Below are positions 1 through 42,227 of a DNA stretch of 62,000 nucleotides, piece by piece. The stretch comes from Cristatella mucedo. Its lineage: Eukaryota > Bryozoa > Phylactolaemata > Cristatellidae. Each line of letters starts with the position of its first letter. Position 1 is the stretch's first letter. A model generated the notes under the pieces. The model searched no databases, was not told the DNA's origin, and saw only the letters and a list, made by a program, of their open reading frames with translations. The DNA is taken from positions 92,501 through 154,500 of the forward strand of contig WPIO01000095.1 in NCBI GenBank assembly GCA_009760855.2. The letters are read 5' to 3'. The position numbers were made by a program, and so were the translations under genes.

Positions 1-10
1 GTAGACACAT

Positions 11-15
11 ACACA

Positions 16-63
<48 letters not shown>

Positions 64-99
64 AACCCGTACAAAAGCACATGTATAATATATATTGAT

Positions 100-130
<31 letters not shown>

Positions 131-135
131 TGATT
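11..135. repeat. (CA)n and (TA)n microsatellites
   Basis: A CA run at 11-60 followed by a TA-rich run at 100-131. The next 100 bases are AT-rich with no feature seen. Confidence 0.95.
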
Positions 136-239
136 TAACCTGTTTTACCAAGTTTTAGTAAGTTAGTTTTTGCAGAAACATAACATTTGAATATAATAAT
201 ATACACACAGCAAGTTTATGGCCTAATTCACAAGTCCAA

Positions 240-1920
240 TCAGAATCCTATGCGAACTCTCACAGAAAGAACGCGCGTGACTCAATTGATATAGCTCTAT
301 TGAGTCACTGCTGCGGCATTACCGGCGTTTTAACGAGTGTCGCCGTCTTCGAGCAGGCCGTCTTAGGTTCGCATTTTGATGCACACCTTTTTCATGAAAC
401 GACCATTCACAAAGCAAATAAGACCTTCAGTTATCAACGCATCGTAAGTTATCGATCGGGCGCGGCTTTCCGTTGTCATCGTCCTGAAATAAGGGGTCCA
501 AGCTTGCATTGTAACTTGACTCGCGTTAGTAGCAAACCTGAATGAAGCCCGCGTTTCGACCCAAGTTGCCTACCGGCATCGCCCACTCCCGAATCGGCAT
601 AGCTCTCTGCTGCATAGCTCTTCTGTGGCTAGTCAACAGAATGACGTCAAGCGATCCGGCATTTTTGACAAAATTCCGACTCACTTTATTAGCCCAACTG
701 CTTTTCATGGACGACTTTCAGCCTCTCCTTCGCCCGCCCTCCCGCAGGTGCGATCACTAACCTGCGGTACGGCCAGCGATCGCTCGAGGAAGCTGCATCT
801 GCACCGAAGGCACACTCTGTGGCACAGCGCGGCGACAAGCTCGAGGCTAGCGCCTATTACAACCAGCGCATAGCTGCGAGCAGGTGAAGAGTTCACCAAG
901 AGAAGAACGCCATCGCACCGAGGGACGCCAGCCTCGAGAGTACCTGCACGAGCCATTCTTCTGCTTGAGCCAGATGCTCGGCACTAACCCGTCGCCCTAC
1001 GGACGTATCCACCCGCTTCGCGTCTGCGAGCTTCGGTGGCCGAAACTCCGAGTCTCGCCGAGGGAGCAGCAGCTGCTGCTGCTGCTGCGGCGGGGGCTGC
1101 GGCTACTATAGCCGAAAGCCTCCGGCGGCCTCGAGCGGACACAGATTATCATTACGGCGTAGCCATGGCAGCAGCGGTCGAATGTACGGCGGCCAGAGTA
1201 AATAGATAGTCGCTGTCGTTAGGCATGCATGCCGTCGCCATGGTCGCCGAAGAAGCCCGGCAGCGCTGCCGGCCGCTCGGCCGCGCTGCGCTTAGCCATT
1301 GTCGGAGCAATCAATGAAGCGGTACTGGCGTGACGTCAATACTAAGAAAAGCCGGCGTTAGCTACGAGCCCATCCCGGCAGCTCGAGGAGCTGGCTGCTG
1401 TTACCGGCCATTGCGTGACGGCTGCAGCCAGCAACAGCAGCCAGCAATCGGCTGGGCGGACGTCGCGTCAGGCTAGCAGCTGCCTCTACCGCCGACCAAC
1501 CGACAGGGAGCAGGTGCTCCGATTGCAGGCAGCTCGGCCACCACGCCGCCGGTCAGGAGCCGGGCCCCTTGGTGTACCGGCGGTCTGCTCTCGAGCAGTG
1601 GGCGGCTCGCGAGCGCATAGAGCGCACTCGCTCTCGCTCGCTCACGCAAGCCTGCAGCCAAGCAAGCGACAAAGAAGCGTATTTCAAGCGCGGTACGTAT
1701 AATTCATTCAAGGAAGCTGAGAAGCGATCGCGTAACCATTAATTAATAAGTCGATCGGCCGGGCTAGGCGGCCTTCTTGGCAGGAAGCAAACTCTCTCTC
1801 TCTCTCTCTCGTCGCTCTTAAGTGTCTCTTACATATACGGTACAAGGTACAAGGCAAGAAGCACCGACACTATATAAGCGTAGCTCCAAAGGCGCTACCG
1901 CGACCAGCCTAGCCGCTAGC
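240..1920. other. GC-rich stretch beyond the AMN stop
   Basis: From about 540 to 1740 the DNA is GC- and CpG-rich with CAG/CTG runs (for example 1066-1090) and a (CT)n run at 1795-1811. It could be AMN 3' UTR, since a minus-strand AATAAA lies at 685-690, or the promoter of an unseen neighbour. Open frames are short and low-complexity. No gene is supported. Confidence 0.4.
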
Positions 1921-31149
<29,229 letters not shown>

Positions 31150-31620
31150 GGCGGCCTGCAGTGGCTCGGGGCGCACGAGTACAACAACACGGATGGCGCG
31201 AGGCCGGACGGACCGGAGACCGTGACCGGCTGGTACGGGTGAAACGCGATACTCTTCCGCGGTCTCAAAGGTCACTGCTCCCCCTCCCCTCGGACTGCCT
31301 GGGAGCTGGACCCGGGTGTCATGCATTACCGTCGCCGCGCGACGCCACCGCGCGCTGCGCCGCCGGCCGGGGAAGAGTCGCGGGGCTCTCGCTGGGCCCT
31401 CGCGCGCGCGCGAGCTCCCCGCGCGCGCCGGCGGTCGGCCTTTTACGAGCTCGCGACGCCGGCGAGCTACCTTCGCAGTTCAGCTAATCCGGCGCCGTTT
31501 GCGCGCAGAGCCAGCAGCCGGGGCAGTTTCTGCTACGGGCTCGGTGCCCGCAGCGGAAAACTGTCCGACTCGGTCGCCGACGTCTGTTTATATTTACGCT
31601 AAATTGGTCCGGCGGTTAAG
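31150..31620 (-). promoter_or_regulatory. GC-rich, CpG-rich region upstream of AMN exon 1
   Basis: Very GC-rich sequence with many CG dinucleotides immediately 5' of the AMN start, continuing into its first intron. This is consistent with a CpG-type promoter and 5' UTR. No TATA box or initiator was identified. Open frames here are composition artefacts. Confidence 0.3.
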
Positions 31621-31642
31621 CTGCTCGCCCAGGCCAAGGTCG

Positions 31643-31745
31643 TGCTGACGTTGTGGGCTCGAGCCCTGAGGCATATGTGAAGCACCTGAGTTTATATTAA
31701 GTTCTCCTGGGGTGCTATACAAATGAATCATTATTGTTTTTTAAA
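31643..31745 (+). mobile_element. SINE-1 copy, 5'-truncated
   Basis: GTGGGCTCGAGCCCTGAGGC, then ATTAAGTTCTCCTGGGGTGC, TATACAAATGAATCATTATT. It lies upstream of the AMN promoter region. Confidence 0.75.
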
Positions 31746-32434
31746 TAAACATTTTAGAGCTATCTTATTAGCTGAGGCTTAAGATTTTGGGCGCAGTGTT
31801 CAGGGGTTTACGGTATAGGTTTTAGAGCATTAACTTTTTTGGGTTTGACCTGGCGGTACATGCACAGACGACGCCGTGCTAGCTGTGTAGTAGTTATTCT
31901 TGCTCGACCCGGGTATCGAAGTATTGCGATTACGTAATGCTGCATTCCTGTTGCCTAACTTTGAACTTCAATAACGACCTCTCTGGTAACTGCATCCCGC
32001 TATCGTGGGTCGACTTTGACCTGCTTCGCCAACTTCCTTCGGCGATCTGGCTATCAGGCTATGCGGTGAGATGGTCATGCAGGAGTCGCACCGAGCTGTA
32101 AACGTAGCCGAAGACGCTTCGGCTGCGTGCGCGTCGGCGCTTCCGGGCTCGCGCGGGCCCTGCGCGTGCCCGTGCGGAGACGATCGTCGCCTCCGCACGT
32201 TTGCCACCAAGGATAATTGCCACAATTTTACCGCAAAAAACTGTCGTCGCGAGACGTACTTTCGCGCTAGGAATAGCTTTCCAGATTGTACAGAAAAGGC
32301 GTCTTAAGTAGACAGGTAGACCATTTCCTTTCGGAAGGCGCGTTTCAGGGCCGGCAGCACCGCAGCCGGGCCAAACGGTGGCGCTCGCGTGCCGGCCCTC
32401 AGCCGACACGGTTACAGTAGCCGACTTCAAAATA

Positions 32435-32585
32435 ATATATTTCAATTCATTTTCATAGCGCCCTAAGAGAACTTAATCTATCTTCAGGCGCTTCACGTAT
32501 GCCACTGGGCTCGAGCCTACTACTTCTGTCGGGGCGAGCACCTTACCACTGGGCCCAATCATCGCTAGAAGTTAGACGGCTGAAA
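32435..32585 (-). mobile_element. SINE-1 copy
   Basis: On plus: TTCATTTTCATAGCGCCCTA, AGAGAACTTAATCTATCTTC, AGGCGCTTCACGTATGCCAC, then the tRNA-like head with GGGCTCGAGCC and GAGCACCTTACCACTGGGCC. Confidence 0.8.
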
Positions 32586-32674
32586 CTAGGCTCCTAATGC
32601 AGCTATGGGGGTTCCACCTGCAAGAGAAAGTAGCTATTTTCTACTGCCAGCGGTGGCGATAACCGCACAGGCTC

Positions 32675-32865
32675 TTCGGTGAGCCGCGATGGCACACCAG
32701 GTAAGGCGGTTGCTTTTCACGACCTCCGTCCCGAGGTCATGGGTTCAAATCCTGCGGTGGGCGATCCTTTATTGCCGTTGCAAGCGGCGGTGATAGCCGT
32801 AAAGGCTCTTCTGTCTCTACACAAAAGAGACTGTCGAATCAGCTGGTGTTTTATTTGTTTAATGA
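32675..32865 (+). mobile_element. SINE-2 copy, best preserved
   Basis: tRNA-like head with A-box-like TGGCACACCAGG and B box GGGTTCAAATCC, then GGTGGGCGATCCTTTATTGC, GATAGCCGTAAAGGCTCTTC and ACACAAAAGAGACTGTCGAA, ending TTTTATTTG. tRNA-derived SINE, different body from SINE-1. Confidence 0.85.
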
Positions 32866-33149
32866 CACTTTGAGGACTGGATTGCATTTTCCAGCTCGAC
32901 AACGATCCTAAGCTCACAGCCACCAAAGTTAAGTATTTTTTTTAACAATTTATCAGAATTCTGTGAACGTGAGCCGGCGGCGGCGTTAGATACGCAGGTG
33001 GCTAGTCAACTGTAGGTTAGTTATGATCGTGCGTACCTATTACCGCTTCGTTATGATATTGCTGTTCCTAAGATCCTTGAACTATGCATTAGCAAAAAAA
33101 AGCCCCGGCCGCCGAGGGGGCCGAGCTTAGAACGAGCTGAGACGCCGCT

Positions 33150-35748
33150 CGTTCGATATTCCTATCAATGTCTCGAACCGCTCAGTCCGCTGTCCCCCAA
33201 GCGTCGCTGTGAATCTCTCTAACTTAGTGGTCATCAGGCTTGTTATAACTCCGGCGGCTCAACGTAACGCTTGTCCTTAGAGTCCTCGCTCAAAGTGCCA
33301 TAAACCCCTACTAATAGGTGACCTTATTTCTGAAAAAGGTGTCGACCTGCTCGCCTTGACTGAGACTTGGCTATAATCGGTAAACTTCGCGACAATTGAA
33401 GACTCTCTCCCGGCTGGATACTCTTTCTTTCACACCCCTAGATCAATCAAAATTTAGTTGGAGTTGCTATTATCACACGCTCGAGATTCGACTTCAAGAC
33501 ATTGCAGTACCCTCGAAGCAGTCTTTCGAATCTATTGTCTTGATTTCGCCAGACAACAAGCTACCGATGGTTGCAGTAGTCTGTCGCCCACCAGGTACCA
33601 AGTCATCCTCTATCTCAGATTTCTCTGATCTCATTTCGATTCTGTGTGCAAGAAATAGATCTTTTCTCGTTATAGGTGATTTCAGCATTCGTTTTGATAA
33701 CTTATCTGACGCTTTCAGCACGCGATTTCGCGAACTGACTGACTCATTGTCTCTTGAGGCTCATGTGAATGGCCCTACCCACATCATGGGTCATACACTC
33801 GACCAAATTTTCTCATACAACTGGACTTTGTCATCACCAATTATTACCGAATCCTGCTTATCTGACCACATGCAGATCTCATTTAGTTACAACGAGTACC
33901 CTCCTCCTCCTCTTGAAAAATCACCTGTGAATCGCAAAACCTCAAGACCCTCGACATCGATGCATCCCATGAGAGAATATCTTCTTCTCCTCTGCTACTC
34001 AATCCTTCCTCCGATCTGTCATCATTGGTAGATTGCTACAAAATTGACACTAGCTGACATTCTCGACGAGTTTGCACCTCTGACTAAGCGCACAGTGTGC
34101 CTTCGCCCAGACGGCCTATGGTTTACCACAGACATTAAGCTAGCTAGGTCTACTATGCGAAAGCTTGAAAAAGCCTACTAAAGATCAGAGCCAACTGTCC
34201 ATCGACATCAGGCATTCGAGGACTGCTGCCGATCGCACCAATCGATCCTAGCAAAAGCTAAGACTAGCTGCTATGAAAACATTGTTGAATCACAAATGCA
34301 CAATCCAAAAATACTGATGTCTTATGCTGACGACGATCAACCATCACATTAGCCTCTCCCGGGTTAGCTCCTCACTTAGTGATCCCTGTGATTATCTAGC
34401 TGATCGCTTCCCTATCTTCTTTGTCAACAAGATAGACAAGATCAGGGTATCCATCCCTAAGATGGCAGCATTCCCCCCTGGAATCCTGTCCCTCAATTCC
34501 ATGCAGCACCTCAATGCATTCATTCAAGGAGGCCATGAGTGACCTTGAAAATTGAAATTCAAATTGAATTCTGAAAATTGAAAAGTCTTGAAATTCCTCT
34601 CCCAATCAAAGAAGCCCTCTGGACCCTGTTCCCACTGTCCTGCGTTTACGATGCATTGACATGCTGCTGCCATGCATAACTAACATAATTAATATGTTAT
34701 TAGCCTAAGGTAATGTCTTAGCATCTTACATAAAGGCTGTCGTAAGGCCAATACTCAAGGAAGCCACACTAGACCAAGAGAACTTGAGCAACTTCTACCC
34801 AGTTTCCCTTCTACCGTTCCTATCAAAGACACTGGAACAGGTCATGGCAGACGAGCTGAACTCACACATTGAAACTTCAAATCTTGACAGTAAGTTCCAG
34901 TCTGGTTTTAGAGCTAATCGCTACACAGAGTCAGCATTGCTTCGGGTGTATAACGACCTACTTAGGAATGCCGACTCATACAGAGTGTCTCTGCTTGTTT
35001 TGTTCGATCTTTCGGCATCTGTTGATACTATCGATATCTGTCAGATATACTACCCCATCAGGCTAAGCATCGTACCACCAGCTTTTCGGAATCCAACAGT
35101 CTAGAAATACCTCATACAAACCTTAAATCCTTTGGAGACCATGCATTTAGTTCATATGCTCCCAAAGCCTGGAACTCCCTCCCGACCTGCGTCAGAACAT
35201 CCCCTGACCTGACCACATTTAAAAGGAACCTAAAAACACACCTATTTAGGACAGCATTTAGTGGGTCCCTGTGATTCGTTCTTGATGTGCTTATGCGTGC
35301 TGACACTGTGCATGCTGCCACTAACCACATTTGCATGCTGACCCTGTGCATGTCACCCCTAACCATATTATTCGTTTCATTTGTTTTTTCAAGCATGATT
35401 TTACTTACCATCCAATTGCATTTCACTTTGCAGCAAATGTAAAGCGCCTAGAGAGAGATTAAGTTCTCTGAGGGCGCTTTATCAAGTGAATTATTATTAT
35501 TATTATTATTATTATCGATCACCAGGTTCTTCTTGAGCGCCTCTCGTCTCGCCTGGGCATCACCGGCACTCATTGCAATGATTCAGGATCTATCTCAGTG
35601 GGAAAATCCAGAGTATTGATTTGAATGGACAGAGGTCATCCGAGGAACCTCTGAAATAAGGGTTACTTACCTCGGGGATCCGTGCTTAGTCCCGTTCTTT
35701 TCATGGTTTATACTCTCCCTCTTGCCGATGTGATTGACAGGCACAATC
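33150..35748 (+). mobile_element. LINE family A copy with endonuclease, split by a younger insertion
   Basis: The longest 5' extent seen. Around 33335 the sequence encodes GVDLLALTETWL, and 33396-34031 holds an AP-endonuclease-like domain with VVCRPPGTKSSSISDF, LVIGDFSIRFD, PTHIMGHTLD and LSDHMQISF. The connection domain follows (34040-34780, frame-broken), then RT fingers (34784-35035). The RT palm resumes at 35520 and runs to about 35748 after a nested 5'-truncated copy. Multiple stops show it is dead. Confidence 0.9.
35036..35512 (+). mobile_element. Nested 5'-truncated LINE-A copy with TATCGAT duplication
   Basis: The insertion starts at the RT C-terminal region and runs through the 3' UTR to an (ATT)n tail. 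The host element reads ...GATACTATCGAT before it and ...TATCGATCACCAGG after it, so TATCGAT (35029-35035 and 35513-35519) is the likely target-site duplication. The host reading GATACTATCGATCACCAGG is restored if the insert is skipped, as in the intact copies elsewhere. Confidence 0.88.
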
Positions 35749-35914
35749 ACAAAGCTGGGGACTCTAGCTGCCTATGTCGCCAAGCTGAGACACAAAGAGG
35801 CGCTTGGTGCCTACGACTGGTTTTTGGCTCACTGCGAGTCCGTATATAAGCTTTGCAGTGACTCGTCTGTGAGAGTGAAAGCTGAAGTGCTCTGGCTAGG
35901 GACATAGCTCTAAA

Positions 35915-35968
35915 GACTCTGCATGAAAGACTGTGCATGAAAGACTGTGCCTGAAAGACTTTGCCCCA
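35915..35968. repeat. Short tandem repeat, 14-bp unit
   Basis: About 3.5 units of GAAAGACTGTGCAT with one or two changes per unit, in intergenic DNA just past the LINE-A nest. Confidence 0.85.
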
Positions 35969-36859
35969 AGCACGCCGGGAATCAGCAGATGGCAAGAAAG
36001 CATAACCAAGTGCTATTCTCTTCTGGCATGTGGAAAAGGATAGGCCTTTTCAGTTCAGCAACGCACAGTCACCCTCGTTTTTTATTCTGAAATGCACGCT
36101 CAAGACACGAGAGTCTGAGGTGTGCCTCTTGGCAGCAGACCGTCCGCTCACCAGAAATTTCAAAGCTTCACTGGTCTTCAGTTCGAGCGAAGTCTTGTAG
36201 CAGTGACTCTATATTCATGCTCGTGGTGAAACGTTATTTTGATGCGATCGTAATCCTTTAAAATTGGCCATGCTTGCTCTGCTATTTTAGGTGCCTTAGT
36301 ACCGTATACTAACTTCTAAATGTGAAAGTAATGAACCAAGCTCAAGTTCTTCAGCAGATAAAGTCTCATCATTTTCATTTGCTGCAGGGCATCGTCGTCC
36401 AATTGCAAGTCGTCTATTGCTATTTCCGAGCTTCTTTCGGCCTAGCTTAAATCAGGAAATGCATGCGGAACTTTCTCAGCAAACTGCTCAGCTTGTAGTC
36501 TTTTTTCAGTCTCGCCAGGACGATAATGAAAGTAACACAATTACTGAATAGCAATTTAATTGTACATGCCTTGAATAAAGAAAATCGGCGGAGAATGAGA
36601 TGGCGGGGACGACACGGCAATTGCAAACCAGCCAATGACTGCTCTTACCACCCTTCCGTGTCTCGATGGCGTATCTGTCAGGACGCTAGATGACTGCTAA
36701 TTTTCTTGGATACCTAGCCCGGACCGGGGCAGCGGTCCACTGTGCTGGAAGATCGACGGACGAGTCGCCAGGCGAAGTGCATTTCAGATCGCTCGCCTGT
36801 GCGCGCCTTGCCATGGGAGCTTCGACGGATCGATAAGGGTTGATAAAAGCGCACCACAG

Positions 36860-37290
36860 TTCTTGCTCCGACTCAGAGCTTGCCTGCCGAGGCTTGCTTC
36901 GTGCACACCTAGACGAATCTTGAACTTTAGGGCTCCTCGTGGCTCTAGGTTCTCTCAGTACAAAAGTTTTTGCCTAGCCGGTCCTAGACTGGAGCTTCCA
37001 TTTCTTTCGAATAGACATCTTCTCTCCTGCTGCCGACTAGAGCTAGTACATTTCCAGCAGTTCAGCGCTAAAATCTCTACGATGCTACGATGCTTACAAC
37101 CGTTCTTCCTCTAATTTCCCTCTGACTTGGGTAAGCTTTTCACTTTCGCTTTAATTCTTGGGATAAAGTCTGTTAGCACCTGCACACGTAGGGAAAACCA
37201 CTCGGGTTTTCAGAGCGCTGTACACGCTCTCCAGCATAACAGTCGCTTAGCCTGAATGGCTTTGTGGAGTTAAAGACCATGGTGTGTATC
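36860..37290 (+). mobile_element. LINE family B 3' fragment, degenerate
   Basis: Shares GTCCTAGACTGGAGCTTCCA, CTCCTGCTGCCGACT and GATAAAGTCTGTTAGCACC with other family B copies; many stops. Confidence 0.7.
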
Positions 37291-37779
37291 TGTATAGGTT
37301 CTTCCACAAAACTCACCAGACACGAAACCAGGGTATATCACAATACCACATCTGGTAAATGAATAATTACAAAATAACTCATGGTTGAGCGCCTACCCCA
37401 CTACCCTTCTATACTCCATCGATAGGGGTAAAAAACCTGGTTTTGCTAATCAGCCTAGGAAGTTGATCACTAAGGCTGATAAGCTTAGAGAGCAGGCTTG
37501 CACAGAGAAGGCAATCGTTATTGCAAAACATCACCCTCATCTTAATTTCTATAAACATTAAGGTGAGTAGGTGATCGCTGGTATTAGGCAATCAGAAATA
37601 TTGAATCACTGCCGTCGCGCTCATAATAGAAAGTTCAGCAGTTGGAGGTTCAACTATTCTCTCTGTTCCAGGCGGGCTCATTCATTGACAGCTAACTTTG
37701 TGACAGATTTATCACGAATGCAACTTCCCAGTCCAGTTATTTTATCGGCTAGTTTTCAAACAAATCCGTGTCGTTAACT

Positions 37780-37935
37780 GGTCGTTCTCGATACTCCACT
37801 CATAGTCTTATCACACCGAACAGTCACAAGGAAGGACGACTTACAACTCGGCCCAAGATTTTGCTCTTTAATACCTAACCGAATGTTAAACCAGTATCGG
37901 CCCACTCTTTATCTCAGGTTCTATAAGTACAGTGA
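37780..37935 (+). mobile_element. LINE family B C-terminal fragment, degenerate
   Basis: A short remnant equivalent to LAPSYLAELLHQFQP (TTAATACCTAACCGAATG...CCAGTATCGGCCC). Confidence 0.45.
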
Positions 37936-39644
37936 ATTGGCTTTCCTCTTCTTTCATATAAAAATGGAACACGAAATAAATACTTATAAATGAAGTCAGG
38001 GGACGCCAAACACACTCAAAATGGGCACACGGTGCAGGACAGTTGGTTGACAGCTGAGGCTTCTACCTTAGCCTTTCGCCATACTGATCAAAGTCCGAAG
38101 TAACTTTAATATCTTCACCCACAAAAGTACCGTTATTATTTACTGAAATACATTTTGAACTAATCGTGGAGTGAAAGTGAACCCTGACAATGCACAGGGC
38201 ATTTTCAGTAAGCTTGAAGAAAGTAGATGACTTGCCCACAAAGTTTCTAGTTTGCAATCACTTGCTAATTCGCAGACAACAGTGCTGCACGAACGAGCAC
38301 ATTTTCGGCATGCCTCTCGGGTCTTACTTAACATTTTTTATTGATTACCTGCGGTTTATGCATGGTTTAAAGCAAATAAATCGTTTGGATTCTACAGACT
38401 GATTGAAGGAAGTCCACACCTTGACGTAGCACACCGGATCTGCATACATGTACCAGTTTCCGACGCTAGTTGATACTTACGTATCAGATACTACAAGAAG
38501 CGATCCAGTTATGCGACAGTTTCATCTGCCAGACAGCATTATGCAAGCGTATGTACAGCGAGATGCAGGCGTCGTACGTGAGGAAGCTCGCACATGAAAT
38601 TCTTTCATGATAAATACACCAAGCATTTTTATTACATCATGAGTTACTAAATCAATGGGCAACCCAGACAAATTTACTGAGAACAGGCTTGCTAAGGCGT
38701 CTTATTGAGCCTCTCCTTTCCGAGAATGGACGGGTTTCACCCTCCATCCGGGGGATGGAAGGATCGGACTCTGCTCCCCCCTCGAACACACTGCTTACTC
38801 TACATTCAGGAGCTTGGGCATGCTCCATCGCTTGCAGATAGAGCTCTGACCGACTCCTCGAGGCTACTTTTGGTGCTTTAAACATTCGCGAAGCTCATAG
38901 TGATAGAATTCAAATACGATACAAGCTCTGCCTGTACAACGCTGCAATAGTTCATTTCTTGATTTCGGCTAGATACGTTTTGCTATCCTGTCATCAAACG
39001 TCATTGAACTTTATATTCTGCAATCAAGAACATGTATAGGAAAATGCATCCAAGTAAAATCAGCAATGAACTACTTCAAAGGTATAGAGGCACGGCCAGC
39101 ACAACTTGATTTCACATTTCATGTTGATTTGTGCAGTATTTACCTAGTTATGGAATTTACAAGGTACTCAGCTGCCCTGTAAATGAAACTGTTAAAACGT
39201 CCCAAACATGTACCCAACAAGCTGCAAATATGTGTCTCGATGTACCAAGGTTCAATAAGTTGGGACACAAAGTCGCACATGCTGCAGAAATCGGTAAATT
39301 TATTATTTGTAGATGTGCTGCTTCTGGTTTACTTCCAGGTTAGACATGATTTGCAGGATCGTTTTTTTAGCACTTTCCTCTTACGTGGAAGTCACCTAAA
39401 CTTTCTTTAAAAAGTCATTTTTAACATGTTTGTTTTTTGAAAGGTACCCAACACAAATCTTCTCATTATTTTCTTAACATTCCCAATTAAGAAACTTGGC
39501 TAAGTACATGTCCGAACCTATTTTCGTAACCAAGTTCGATGACTGTACTCGACGAAAAAATAAATTCTTCAAGTATTTCCTACGGATTGAGTTTTTCTGG
39601 AATAATTTGACTCACATGACATATGAAATGTTTCTCTGCTTGCA

Positions 39645-41090
39645 AGAACAAAGCCACGAAGACTAATTGGATGCCACGCATGAGATTTCTATAGCCCACT
39701 CAAAGCCTAAGTGGTTTTCGGTAAGCGTACGGTAATCAACAGATTCCGTCTCACGAAACTAAGTGAATGCGGAAGCATAGCAGAGTCAGAGGAGCAGTTG
39801 AGGCAGTGAGTAGCATGGAAGTACCTGCTCAGGGCGGCTGGATAGGATGTGCCATAGTAGGCAGAAGAAGAATACAAGCATATCGCAGAGTACGAACTGT
39901 GGAAGTGAGTTCCACTGGCTCGAACCTGTTGAGCAAAATCTTCTGAAACCAAAAGTCTTTAGACGAAGGAACGGAACAGCCAGTTCATTGCCCATAGAGG
40001 ACCTGAAAGCACGAGGATGCTGAAACTGGAGCAGCAGTTCAGCTAGATATGAAGGAGCCAAGCCACGACCGGCCGTGCGCGATGGGAGCGACTGCAAGAA
40101 CTTTACTCTGTATCCGTTGATCGACCAGGAGCCATCGCAGCTCCTTCAGCAAAGGAGACGCATGGCTGAACCTCTGGTACGTGTCTTCACAAGCCTTGTA
40201 GTCATATTCCTCACCACCAGTGACCTAATGGCTTTTTTAGTAGTCCAGCCAAATTGTGGAGTTGCAACGATCCAGGTTAGGCAATATCAGGGAGCTAAAT
40301 ATTTTGCAAGCCGCTGTGGAAGATAGTCCCTAATCTTAGATAGGGATCAGTCGTGATGGCCGGCAGTTGTGGCTGTCTTCTTAATGGAACTTGAACAATT
40401 TAGGCACTTGTTACAGACGACACTTTAATTCCGAGCCCACGGTGGAAGTCGCTCAACAACTTCACCTATTAGAAGAGCAAAGTCTAATAGTGCAGCCTAA
40501 GGCTTGGGTGCCCTTTAAGTAGAGGTTCGGTTTTTAACGGTCATTTAGTTTAGGCAAATTTTTGGACATACATCACCGATTATCTACCAGGCAAGCATTC
40601 AATTTATCAGTCGCTGAAGCAGATTACGATGGTTTAAGCGACAAATATAGCCGAGCTTCGTCAGCATTGAAGCGATACCCAATGCCACGGACCCGAATCA
40701 CTTTTCCAAGGTTCAGTATAAACGGGCAACAGCAATCGACCGATAACTTATCCTTGTGGCACTCCACTGGTGACTGGTCTAGTGGCTGAGACTTGACCAC
40801 CACAGGACACGGATTGAAAGCGATCGGAGCAGTACGATTTGAACCACGCCAGTGCCTCGTCTGCCAGATTGACCGGTGTTCTCAATCGTTCAAGTAAGAT
40901 ATTGCGAACAATTGTGCCAAACGAAGCTGACAAATCCAGCGGGATCAGGGCAATGACATTAGTCATCGTTAGTGCAAGTATGTCGTTGGTTATGCAGATG
41001 AGTGGTTTCATTGGAGTGGTGTCGCCTGAATCCCGATCGAAATTTTCTGATAATCATTCTGTTCTAGGTGTGCTACAAGCTGCTTAGCGA
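39645..41090 (-). mobile_element. LINE family B, longest copy (RT palm to 3' UTR)
   Basis: Minus strand: motif A region (LIPLDLSASFGTIVRNILLE, where AFDTVDH-like residues are altered), AWFKSYCSDRFQSV and SGVPQG (40748-41011), a decayed motif C equivalent (NADEARLYLSL, about 40640), then the C-terminal block (GRGLAPSYLAELLLQFQHPR, 39980-40060) and 3' UTR to 39645. Stops between the blocks show it is dead. Confidence 0.85.
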
Positions 41091-41197
41091 AAGGGGAAGA
41101 ACTGGACGCTAGTTTGCTAGTACCTCTGCACCCAATCCAGGCTTTTTAATTATACGTCGAATGGCTGATTTCCAAGACATTTAAGTATCGTCACGAC

Positions 41198-41200
<3 letters not shown>

Positions 41201-41289
<89 letters not shown>
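41201..41289. repeat. (AC)n microsatellite
   Basis: A pure AC run, followed 20 bp later by a LINE-A fragment. Confidence 0.97.
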
Positions 41290-41290
<1 letters not shown>

Positions 41291-41309
41291 TATATGGCTA
41301 GTACATTGA

Positions 41310-42227
41310 TCTGATTCAGAAATTAAAAAGGCTGACGCTCAAAATTGGCTCTGCCAGCATATCTCCAGTTGAATCAGCTCGAAATTTAGGTGTCATGTTC
41401 CAAAGTGACCTCTCGTTAGACGTCATCAGCTCCAGTCAAGTCTGCCTACTTTCAGCTACATAACATTGCTAAAATTCGGGCTTGTTTAGATAAGGATACC
41501 ACATCCAAGTTGGCCCATGCATTCGTGACATCCCGTCTTGGCTTCTGCAACTCACTGCTTGCTGGTCTACCGGCCTGTGCAATCAGGCGATTACAGATGG
41601 TGCAAAACTCGGCAGTTAGGTTTGTCTGTCGTGAGCATCGCAGTTGCCACATCACACCACTTCTCGCCGACCTGCACTGGCTACCAGTCAAGCAAAGGAT
41701 CGACTTCAAGGTCTTGTCGCTCACTTTTAGGTCACTTCATTCTTTGGCACCAGCCTATCTCTCAGATCTACTACCCACCAGGCCAAGCATCCTACCGCCT
41801 GCTTTTTGGAATCCAACAGTTTACCAATACCTCGTACAAACCTCAAATCCTTTGGAGACCGTGCATTTAGTTCATATGCTTCCAAAGCCTGGAACTCCCT
41901 CCCGACTTGCATCAGAATATCCCCTGGCTTGACCACATTTAAAAAGAACTTAAAAACACACCTATTTAGGACAGCATTTAGTGGGTCCCTGTGATTCGTC
42001 CTTCATGTGCCTATGTATGCTGACACTGTGCTTGCTGCCCCTAACCACACTTGCATGCTGACCCTGTGCATGTCACTCCTAACCACATTATTCATGTTGT
42101 TTATCAAGCATGATACCACTCACCATTCGTTCGTGTTTCCTTTGCAGCAAATGTGTAGCCCGTAGAAAGAGATTGAGTTCTCTGAGGGTGCTTTATCAAG
42201 TGCATTATTATTACTATTATTATTATC
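41310..42227 (+). mobile_element. LINE family A 3' fragment next to a CA repeat
   Basis: Begins in the RT palm-thumb region (LTLKIGSASIS-like), continues through FVTSRLGFCNSLLAGLPA and the C-terminal domain, and ends in the (ATT)n-type tail at 42205-42226. Small deletions near 41425 and 41770 break the frame. Confidence 0.9.

Larger units (their letters stand above)
35970..39640. other. Intergenic AT-rich DNA with two LINE-B scraps
   Basis: Outside 36860-37290 and 37780-37935 nothing is recognised; open frames are short. Confidence 0.4.

Noticed and set aside
32683-32765. tRNA gene
   Set aside because: A and B boxes are present, but the sequence recurs in SINE-2 copies with a common body, and a clean cloverleaf is not evident. 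It is a SINE head.
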